Source: Desulfuromonas sp. CSMB_57 (GTDB lineage Bacteria; Desulfobacterota; Desulfuromonadia; Desulfuromonadales; Syntrophotaleaceae). From it: a stretch of DNA of 64,000 bases. Shown piece after piece: positions 7,504 through 14,515 of the stretch (position 1 is the stretch's first letter; each line of letters starts with the position of its first letter). The translations under genes were made by a program, and so were the position numbers. The notes beneath the pieces were generated by a model. The model was not told where the DNA came from. It made no database searches and saw only the letters and a list, made by a program, of their open reading frames with translations. Where the stretch lies: positions 248,001 through 312,000 of the forward strand of contig NZ_JAFCIY020000001.1 in NCBI RefSeq assembly GCF_020194955.2. Reading direction: 5' to 3'.

Positions 7504-8838
7504 ATGACTCTGGACATCCTGGTTATCGACGACGAACCGAATATTTGTAAAACGCTCTCTCTGTGCCTGGAGTCCGAAGGGCACCATGTGGTCAGCGTGC
7601 ACCATGCCGGGGATGGGTTGGCGAGGATATCTCACGCGGTCTTCGACCTTGTGTTTCTCGATCTCAGGCTGGGGGCTGACAATGGCCTCGATCTTTTGCC
7701 CCGATTATTGGCGGAGTTGCCTGGTGCCAGGGTTGTCATCATCACTGCCTTTGCGACCATCGATTCGGCGGTCTCGGCCATCAAGGGGGGCGCCTTCGAT
7801 TATCTGACCAAACCTTTCAGCCCCGACCAGGTTCGCATGCTGGCGCAAAAGGTCGCGGAATTGCGGACCATGGAGGAACAAGTCCGGAGTTTGCAGAACG
7901 ATCTGAATCAATCGCATCCCCCTGGAGATTTATCCAGCACCTGCCCGGCCATGAGCAAAGTCCTGCAGATGGCCAGGCAGGTGGCGGATTCGGAGGCAAA
8001 TATTCTGTTGCGGGGGGAAAACGGGACCGGGAAGACCCTCTTGGCCCGGGCCATCCATTCCTGGAGCCCGCGGGCCCGAAATGCCTTTGCGGTGGTGTCA
8101 TGCCCCTGCCTTTCCCCCGAGTTGCTGGAAAGTGCCCTGTTCGGCCATGTCAGGGGAGCTTTTACCGGGGCCATGCGAGACCAGTCCGGGCGTATTGCGG
8201 CGTGCGATGGAGGCACCTTGTTTCTGGACGAAATCGGCGATCTGAGCCTTGCCCTGCAAGCCAAACTGCTGCGCTTCGTCCAGGATCGGGAATACGAAAG
8301 AGTCGGCGAATCCCGAACCCGCAAAGCCGATGTGCGCATTATTGCGGCGACCAACCTGGATCTTGCTGCTGCCGTGGCCGGGGGGCGGTTTCGGGAAGAT
8401 CTTTACTACCGCCTTAACGTCATCGCCATCGATTTGCCACCACTGCGTGAGCGAACCGAGGACATCGGCAAACTGGCTCGCAGACTGCTGGCCTGGTTCG
8501 GTCGGCAGAGTCGAAAAACCATACAAGATTTTACGCCGGAGGCGATGGATATATTCATGAAGTATTCTTGGCCCGGCAATGTGCGGGAACTTCGGAATGT
8601 CATCGAAAGAGCCGTCATTCTGTGCCGGGCCGACATGATTGGACCGGAACTGTTACCCGAAAACCTGTCCCAAGCAGAGCCCCTGCCACGCTCCGACAAT
8701 TCCATTTCCCTGGCGGTGATGGAGGAACAACACATTCGCCGCATCATCGCTGGTGCTGCAACCCTGCAAGAAGCCGCTGCGACTCTTGGTATCGATCAGG
8801 CAACTCTCTGGCGCAAACGGAAACTTTACCGCATTTGA
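7504..8838 (+). CDS. Sigma-54-dependent response regulator, AlgB-like
   Basis: 444-residue NtrC-class activator. The receiver (1-120) has the acidic pair DDE, phosphoacceptor Asp in LVFLDLRLG and the TKPF lysine. The AAA+ domain (about 140-365) shows Walker A GENGTGKT, the sigma-54 contact motif GAFTGA, Walker B GGTLFLDEIGDL and a WPGNVREL segment. The C-terminal helix-turn-helix ends LGIDQATLWRKRKLY, close to the AlgB-type tail. Two matching palindromes and a -24/-12 promoter lie just downstream, ahead of a KinB-like kinase, so this regulator probably activates the kinase and K+ transport genes at 9065-14222. Confidence 0.93.
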   Translation: MTLDILVIDDEPNICKTLSLCLESEGHHVVSVHHAGDGLARISHAVFDLVFLDLRLGADNGLDLLPRLLAELPGARVVIITAFATIDSAVSAIKGGAFDYLTKPFSPDQVRMLAQKVAELRTMEEQVRSLQNDLNQSHPPGDLSSTCPAMSKVLQMARQVADSEANILLRGENGTGKTLLARAIHSWSPRARNAFAVVSCPCLSPELLESALFGHVRGAFTGAMRDQSGRIAACDGGTLFLDEIGDLSLALQAKLLRFVQDREYERVGESRTRKADVRIIAATNLDLAAAVAGGRFREDLYYRLNVIAIDLPPLRERTEDIGKLARRLLAWFGRQSRKTIQDFTPEAMDIFMKYSWPGNVRELRNVIERAVILCRADMIGPELLPENLSQAEPLPRSDNSISLAVMEEQHIRRIIAGAATLQEAAATLGIDQATLWRKRKLYRI

Positions 8839-8870
8839 CCTTCTCTTTTTTGATCCACCTCTATTTGGTG

Positions 8871-8883
8871 TTGCAAAATGCAA
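8871..8883. promoter_or_regulatory. Candidate activator site 1 (TTGCA-N3-TGCAA)
   Basis: Palindrome TTGCAAAATGCAA, 83 bp upstream of the -24 element. Its centre is 31 bp, three helical turns, from the second copy at 8902, the typical spacing of NtrC-class enhancer sites. Confidence 0.65.
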
Positions 8884-8901
8884 TGCCAAATCGCCTGATT
8901 A

Positions 8902-8914
8902 TTGCACAATGCAA
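8902..8914. promoter_or_regulatory. Candidate activator site 2 (TTGCA-N3-TGCAA)
   Basis: Palindrome TTGCACAATGCAA with the same half-sites as the copy at 8871 and on the same helical face. It ends 51 bp before the sigma-54 promoter. The AlgB-like regulator encoded immediately upstream is the obvious candidate to bind it. Confidence 0.65.
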
Positions 8915-8965
8915 TTCCTTAAATATCTAAACCGCTCTAACTGGCTATAATTGCTATTTTTTTCT

Positions 8966-8981
8966 TGGCACGTCTCTCGCT
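8966..8981 (+). promoter_or_regulatory. Sigma-54 (-24/-12) promoter
   Basis: TGGCACGTCTCTCGCT matches the TGGCACG-N4-TTGCW consensus with one mismatch and exact GG-to-GC spacing. It lies 84 bp before the histidine kinase start and downstream of the paired palindromes. Confidence 0.8.
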
Positions 8982-9064
8982 ATTGAATCAGAGAGTCGTA
9001 TGAGGTGGTACACTTATCTCGGAATGAGCTGTTTCTTTCCACCATTTGAGGATATTGTCCCGGG

Positions 9065-10927
9065 GTGCCGACGGTGAAACTACGAACCAAAATTCTTGGC
9101 GGCTACTGTCTGATTTTGGCGCTGATGATGGTGGTCTGGGCGGTGGCCGTGGTCAACTTGTATCAGCTTGGTCGGGCTGGCGAGGCCATTCTTCAAGAAA
9201 ATCAGCTCAGCGTTCAGGCCGCGGAAAACATGATCCAACACCTTGAGCGGCAGGACAGCGCCGCTTTGCTGTTTTTCCTCGGCGATCCCAATAGCATGGA
9301 GCAGTTCCGGAACAATCAGATTGAATTTGTCCAATGGCTGGGGCGGGCCCGGGACAACCTGACGGAACCGGGCGAAGAGAAGGTCATTGCCGACATCGAT
9401 GCGGCTTACCGTCGTTACATGGCGCTTCTCCAGTCCATGGCTGCTTTGGCATTCGACGACCATCAAGAGGCTCTGAGTTTTTACCATAAAAGGCTTTTTC
9501 CGGGGTTCATGCAGGTGCGCTTATCCTGTCTCACTCTGCGGGAAATGAATCAGAATGCCATGGAAAAAGCCTCCCGCCATGCGCACCGCCTTTCGGTTAG
9601 GACCATCTGGTCCATGACGATCGTGGGAGCCGTGTCCGGTTCGGTTGGGCTGGTGTTCAGTATTATACTTTCAGCCCTTTTGCTGCGCCCCCTGGCTGCC
9701 ATGACCCGTGCCACCGAGCAGCTTGCCGAAGGGGAATACGATGTCAGCCTTGAGGTCTCATCCGGCGATGAACTGGGGCGCCTGGCCAAGCAGATTGTCA
9801 CCATGAGTCAAAAGCTCAAGATCTTCCACGATTTGAATGTCGGGCACCTGATTGCGGAAAAACGCCGGGGTGAAGCCATTCTGCGGAGCATTGGCGACGG
9901 TTTGGTCGTCGTCGACGAAACGTTTCATATCTCCGCCATCAATCCGCAAGCGGCAAAACTCCTGAATCTTTCCTCAACCGAGCCCCAAGGCAAACCGGTA
10001 TCCGAGTTGCTTCCGAATGAGCAGCTTATCGAGGTCATTCGAAAGACCACGGAATCGGGTCAAGCACCCGAGATCCCGCCGGAGCAGGCCGAAATTTGTT
10101 TCGGGAGTGAAGACTCCCGGCAGTTCTTCCGGTATTCCGTCACTCCTATTCGCTCCGAGGGGGGCAAGCAGGTTCAGGGGGCGGTGGTGTTGTTGCAGGA
10201 TATAACCCGGCTCAAAGAGCTGGATCGGCTGAAAAGCGAATTCGTGCTGGCTGCCTCCCATGAGCTAAAAACTCCTCTGACCGGTCTTTCCATGAGCATC
10301 AACCTGTTGCAGGAATTGGCGGACCAGTGGCCTCAGCGAGAACGCGATCTGATCCGCGTAGCCCATGAGGAGACCTCGCGTCTGCGGGCCTTGGTCAGCG
10401 ATCTCCTCGATCTCTCCCGGCTGGAATCGGGGCGGGTTGAGATGGAAATCCAACCTATGAATGTCGCGTATCTGTTTGAACGGATCCTGGCGCCATTTCA
10501 CGACCAGGCCAATGCCAAAGGCATCGAACTGACTACCTCCATCCAACCGGACACCCCCGAGGTTCAGGCCGACCCCACGAAAATTGCCTGGGTTATCAGC
10601 AACCTTGTTTCCAATGCTCTGAGATATACTTCCAAGGGTGGTCATATTCGGGTCACCGCCGAAGGGAGCCTGGACCGGGTCTACCTGACCGTCACAGATG
10701 ACGGTGCCGGGATCCCCGCGGAGTACCGGTCGCGCATTTTCGACAAGTTTGTCCAGGTTAAAGGCGACAGCAAGGCCGGCAGCGGATTGGGGTTGGCGAT
10801 CTGCAAGGAAATCATCAAGGCCCACGGTGGCAGCATTTGGGTCGAATCAACGGTAGGCAGCGGTAGCACTTTTACGTTTTACCTGAAGCCGGCCTCGTCT
10901 TCCGTTGCCATGCACCAAGGAGAATAA
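9065..10927 (+). CDS. Membrane sensor histidine kinase, KinB-like
   Basis: 620-residue sensor kinase. Transmembrane segments near residues 8-28 and 178-203 bound a ~150-residue extracytoplasmic helical sensor domain. HAMP follows (about 204-255), then PAS (about 275-385), a HisKA domain with H-box SHELKTPLTGL, and an ATPase domain with N-box ISNLVSNALRY, G1 DDGAGIP and G2 GSGLGLAICKEI. The order matches KinB. The start is uncertain: GTG at 9065 or GTG at 9071. It ends 2 bp before the receiver-TPR gene and heads the predicted sigma-54 operon with Trk genes, so a role in sensing envelope, osmotic or K+ status is likely. Confidence 0.92.
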   Translation: MPTVKLRTKILGGYCLILALMMVVWAVAVVNLYQLGRAGEAILQENQLSVQAAENMIQHLERQDSAALLFFLGDPNSMEQFRNNQIEFVQWLGRARDNLTEPGEEKVIADIDAAYRRYMALLQSMAALAFDDHQEALSFYHKRLFPGFMQVRLSCLTLREMNQNAMEKASRHAHRLSVRTIWSMTIVGAVSGSVGLVFSIILSALLLRPLAAMTRATEQLAEGEYDVSLEVSSGDELGRLAKQIVTMSQKLKIFHDLNVGHLIAEKRRGEAILRSIGDGLVVVDETFHISAINPQAAKLLNLSSTEPQGKPVSELLPNEQLIEVIRKTTESGQAPEIPPEQAEICFGSEDSRQFFRYSVTPIRSEGGKQVQGAVVLLQDITRLKELDRLKSEFVLAASHELKTPLTGLSMSINLLQELADQWPQRERDLIRVAHEETSRLRALVSDLLDLSRLESGRVEMEIQPMNVAYLFERILAPFHDQANAKGIELTTSIQPDTPEVQADPTKIAWVISNLVSNALRYTSKGGHIRVTAEGSLDRVYLTVTDDGAGIPAEYRSRIFDKFVQVKGDSKAGSGLGLAICKEIIKAHGGSIWVESTVGSGSTFTFYLKPASSSVAMHQGE

Positions 10928-10929
10928 CC

Positions 10930-11598
10930 ATGTCCAAGGCGAAAATTCTGGTCATCGATGATGAAAAGAACATCCTGTTCACCGTTCGGCAAACTCTGGA
11001 AGCCGACGGCTATGAGGTGAGTACCGCGACGACGGGCGAGGCGGGGTTGCGTATGGCCGCCGAAGCGAATTTTGATCTGGTGTTGCTCGATCTGAAACTC
11101 CCCGGTATCGATGGCGTGGAGGTGTTGCGCCAATTGGAGCAACGTCCTCGGCGTTCCCAGGTCATTGTCATTTCGGCCTATGGGACGGTGACCAATGCCG
11201 TGGAAGTCATGAAGCTTGGAGCGCTGGATTTCATTGAAAAACCATTTGCGCCGCGAGAGTTGCGTGAAGCGGTCCTCAAGGTTCTCAGTCGTCCCGAACC
11301 GGGAACGGATCCCGGGAACGATTACAATGGCTGGATCGCCTTGTCCAAGCGTTGCGCCGCGCAAGGCCAACTCGGCAATGCCATTGCCCATGCGCGGCAT
11401 GCCACGGGGCTTGAACCCGACCGGCCGGAGGCGTTCAATCTGCTGGGGGCGTATAGCGAGATGCAGGGCAAAGCCATCGAGGCACAGAAATATTACCGGG
11501 CCGCGCTGGAGTTGAACCCAGGCTACTTGCCCTCTCAAGCCAATCTCAACCGGTTGGTGATGAAAACAAAGGGGCCCCTCCTTCTGGGCCAGGAGTGA
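10930..11598 (+). CDS. Receiver-domain protein with C-terminal TPR
   Basis: 222 residues. A CheY-like receiver (1-120) carries the acidic residues in VIDDEKN, the phosphoacceptor in LVLLDLKLPG and the lysine in EKPF. It has no DNA-binding or output enzyme domain; instead residues 135-215 form two or so tetratricopeptide-like helical repeats. It is probably a phospho-dependent protein-interaction output partner of the adjacent kinase. It starts 2 bp after the kinase gene and is followed after 6 bp by the first TrkA-type gene. Confidence 0.9.
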   Translation: MSKAKILVIDDEKNILFTVRQTLEADGYEVSTATTGEAGLRMAAEANFDLVLLDLKLPGIDGVEVLRQLEQRPRRSQVIVISAYGTVTNAVEVMKLGALDFIEKPFAPRELREAVLKVLSRPEPGTDPGNDYNGWIALSKRCAAQGQLGNAIAHARHATGLEPDRPEAFNLLGAYSEMQGKAIEAQKYYRAALELNPGYLPSQANLNRLVMKTKGPLLLGQE

Positions 11599-11604
11599 TC
11601 AGCC

Positions 11605-12045
11605 ATGCCTCTGAAAAGACAGAACGGATGGCCGCAGTATGTGGTGATTGTCGGTTGTGGCCGGCTCGGCTCCCTGTTGGCCGGGTTGTTGAGCGAGGTC
11701 GGCAGCAGCGTTGTGGTCATTGATATCGAAGAGTCGGCCTTCGATTTGCTGACGGCGGGCTTCAGCGGCTTTCGCATCGTGGGCGATGCCGTTGAAATCG
11801 AGGTTCTCCGCGCCGCCAAAACCCACAAGGCGGATTGCCTGCTGGCGACCACCGAAGAGGACAATGTCAACCTCATGGTTGCCCAGGTGGCTCGCAAAGT
11901 CTTTAATGTTCCAAAAGTTTTGGCTCGGGTGTTTGACCCTCGTCGAGAAGGGGTTTATCGGGAATTCGACATCGAGACGGTCAGTCCGACTAAGTTGATG
12001 GCGGATGCCTTTCTGGCCAGCCTGGAAAATCGGGGGGAAGAGTAA
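11605..12045 (+). CDS. TrkA-N domain protein (single RCK_N)
   Basis: 146-residue cytoplasmic potassium channel-gating subunit with one Rossmann RCK domain: nucleotide-binding GCGRLGSLLAG at 16-26 and an acidic VVIDIEE at the end of beta-2. No TrkA-C domain is present, unlike the next gene. It lies between the receiver-TPR gene and a second TrkA-type gene 3 bp downstream, so the two may form a hetero-oligomeric gating ring for TrkH. Confidence 0.9.
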   Translation: MPLKRQNGWPQYVVIVGCGRLGSLLAGLLSEVGSSVVVIDIEESAFDLLTAGFSGFRIVGDAVEIEVLRAAKTHKADCLLATTEEDNVNLMVAQVARKVFNVPKVLARVFDPRREGVYREFDIETVSPTKLMADAFLASLENRGEE

Positions 12046-12048
12046 GAC

Positions 12049-12714
12049 ATGCGTGTGATTGTGGTGGGCTCCGGCAAACTTCTTTATTATCTTTCCCGGC
12101 AATTTGCCAGTAAAGGGTATGAGGTTTCCTTGATCCTCTCCGATGGCGCCGAGGCACGGATGCTCTCCCGTCGAGTCAAGGCGTTGGTTCTGCACGGCAA
12201 CGGCAGCGATCCTCATATGCTCGAAGAGGCCGGGGTCCGTCGTGCCGACGTGGTGGTGGCGCTGACCTCGAAGGACCAGGATAATCTGGCCGTATGTCAG
12301 ATTGCCCACAAAATGTTTCAGGTGCCGCGGACGGTGGCCCTGGTCAACGATCCGCAAAACGAGGAAGTGTTTCGAAAATTGGGTGTCAGTGTCGCTTTCA
12401 GTTCGACCCAGATCATCGCCCGCATTCTCGAGGAAAGAACAGGATTCGAGGATATCGCCAACCTGATTCCCCTGGCTGAAGGACGCGTAACCGTCTCCGA
12501 AGTAGCCCTGCGGGCGGAGGCTCCCGCCGCGGACAAGGCCTTGCGTGATCTGACCTTGCCCGTCGGAGCGTTGGTCGGCGGGATCATTCGGGACGGCAAT
12601 GTCATCGTCCCGCGCGGAGATACCTGTCTTAGAGGGGGTGACCGCCTCATCCTCATCAGCAGTCCCGACTGTTATGATCGGGTGCTGAAACTTCTGACCG
12701 GGGAAGAAGACTGA
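12049..12714 (+). CDS. TrkA/KtrA-type potassium uptake regulatory protein
   Basis: 221-residue RCK protein with an N-terminal NAD(H)-binding TrkA-N domain (VVGSGKLLYYLS near residue 4) and a C-terminal TrkA-C domain (about 140-220, ending in GGDRLILISSPD). One RCK unit rather than the two of E. coli TrkA, so it is KtrA-like. Its stop overlaps the TrkH start by one base, indicating translational coupling. Confidence 0.92.
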   Translation: MRVIVVGSGKLLYYLSRQFASKGYEVSLILSDGAEARMLSRRVKALVLHGNGSDPHMLEEAGVRRADVVVALTSKDQDNLAVCQIAHKMFQVPRTVALVNDPQNEEVFRKLGVSVAFSSTQIIARILEERTGFEDIANLIPLAEGRVTVSEVALRAEAPAADKALRDLTLPVGALVGGIIRDGNVIVPRGDTCLRGGDRLILISSPDCYDRVLKLLTGEED

Positions 12715-14222
12715 TGAGCCGGCGCAGATATGCGGAATTCATGCGGGAGCGATGGCGCATCATGCTCGGCTATACGGGGTTGGTCAGTGTTCTGGTCGGG
12801 CTCATCATTCTGTTGCCCTGTGTGGGGCTGCCGTTTTTTCCTGGAGAGTCGAACCTGGCTTGGGGAGTGGCCTTGCCCGGCCTGGGTTTAAGTCTGCTGG
12901 GGGGACTGACCTGGGGCGGTTTGCTGCCAAGGGGCGGGGCCACCATTTCCCTCCAGGAAGGGGCTGTAGTCGTGGTTCTTTCCTGGCTGCTGGCCGTTTT
13001 GACGGGGGCGATGCCTTTCATCCTGATCGGCGGACTTGACTTTACCCAAGCTGTGTTCGAAGCCACCAGTGCCTGGACCACCACGGGTCTATCCGTCGTG
13101 GATGTCGAGAATGCATCCCGATTGCTGCTGCTGTTCCGCAGTGTCATGCAGCTTGCCGGCGGGGCCGGCCTGGCCATCATCATGCTCAGCGCCCTGACCG
13201 GTCCCAGCGGCAGCGGACTGAGTGCGGCGGAGGGCCGGGCCGATCAGTTGGTGCCCAATGTGCGCCGCTCTGCCAAACTGGTCATGACCATGTACAGCGG
13301 CTATGTCCTGGTCGGAGGCCTTGCCCTCTATTTCGCCGGCATGGGGTGGTTCGATGCCATCAATCACGCCTTTTGCGCCCTGTCCACAGGGGGATTCTCC
13401 ACCAAGGCGGCGTCCATTGGCTACTGGAACAGTCCGAGCGTAGAAGCCGTAACGATTGTGCTCATGCTCCTCGGTACCATGAACTTTGTCACCGGCTATG
13501 CCCTGATGCATGGCAAGATTCGCGCAGTCTGCAAAAATGGCGAGATCCGCCTTCAGATGCTGCTCCTCCCCGCCGCGGCGTTAATCGCATTCTTCGGCGT
13601 CACGGTGAAGATTTATGCGACGGTAGGTCAACAGGTCAGGGTGGCGGTGTTTGAAACCGTTTCTGCACTGTCGACGACCGGATTTTCCACCGTCGGTTAT
13701 GGGGATTGGAACGGGCTGGGCTGGTTACTTCTGGTCGGGTTGATGATTGTGGGGGGAGGGACGGGATCCACGGCCGGAGGACTCAAGCAATACCGCGTAT
13801 ACGTACTTTACCGTAACCTGACCACGGAATTGCGCAGAATGTTTTTGCCCCGCCATGTGGTAATGGAACCCGATGTTTGGGTGGGCGAACAGCAGCGCTT
13901 TTTGCAAGATAGCGATATCCGGCAGATTGCGGCCTTTACCTTTCTTTATTTTCTGACCCTGGCGCTGGGGACGGGCATCGTCGCGTCCTATGGCTATTCA
14001 CTCAAGGAGAGTTTGTTCGAATTTGCCAGTGCTCTGGGTACTGTAGGTCTTTCCGTGGGCGTAACTGCCGCCGATGCCCCCGCAGGGCTGCTATGGACCC
14101 AAACCATCGGAATGCTTTTGGGCCGGCTGGAATTTTTCGTTGTTTTCGTCGGATTAGGAAGAATCCTCACAGTCCCGCCGATTTTTTTCAAAGGAGCCAA
14201 GCTTCGTACTTTATTGTATTAG
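12714..14222 (+). CDS. trkH: TrkH/KtrB-family potassium transporter
   Basis: 502-residue membrane protein of the superfamily of K+ transporters, with about ten or more membrane segments arranged as four M1-P-M2 units. The selectivity-loop glycines appear in TTTGLSVVD, STGGFSTKA, STTGFSTVG and GTVGLSVGV. It is the transport pore for the two TrkA-type proteins directly upstream. It closes the predicted sigma-54 operon, and no terminator is evident in the following 290 bp, where I see nothing else recognisable. Confidence 0.94.
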   Translation: MSRRRYAEFMRERWRIMLGYTGLVSVLVGLIILLPCVGLPFFPGESNLAWGVALPGLGLSLLGGLTWGGLLPRGGATISLQEGAVVVVLSWLLAVLTGAMPFILIGGLDFTQAVFEATSAWTTTGLSVVDVENASRLLLLFRSVMQLAGGAGLAIIMLSALTGPSGSGLSAAEGRADQLVPNVRRSAKLVMTMYSGYVLVGGLALYFAGMGWFDAINHAFCALSTGGFSTKAASIGYWNSPSVEAVTIVLMLLGTMNFVTGYALMHGKIRAVCKNGEIRLQMLLLPAAALIAFFGVTVKIYATVGQQVRVAVFETVSALSTTGFSTVGYGDWNGLGWLLLVGLMIVGGGTGSTAGGLKQYRVYVLYRNLTTELRRMFLPRHVVMEPDVWVGEQQRFLQDSDIRQIAAFTFLYFLTLALGTGIVASYGYSLKESLFEFASALGTVGLSVGVTAADAPAGLLWTQTIGMLLGRLEFFVVFVGLGRILTVPPIFFKGAKLRTLLY

Positions 14223-14515
14223 TCTGAATTTATTGTGGGGCTCCGGTTGAATAGGGAAAGTTCCTGCGAAGAAAACTAGCTTGTGCTTGTATTCGGGTGG
14301 GCCATGGAGGCAGGGACCCCTCTAGTTAAACCATAAAGAGGTAGCATGGCGGTTGCCGTTGTCGTAATCGCAGGTGGCCTGGGAAGGACTGAGATTACCA
14401 CAACCATTCGCTTTTGCTGGAACCCAGCGTATAAACAGATGCCCTTTTGGTTCCTTGGAAGGGTAAAGGTTTAAAGGTTGAGAATCTTCGCTTTTCGAGC
14501 CTGACCCCGGATAAT

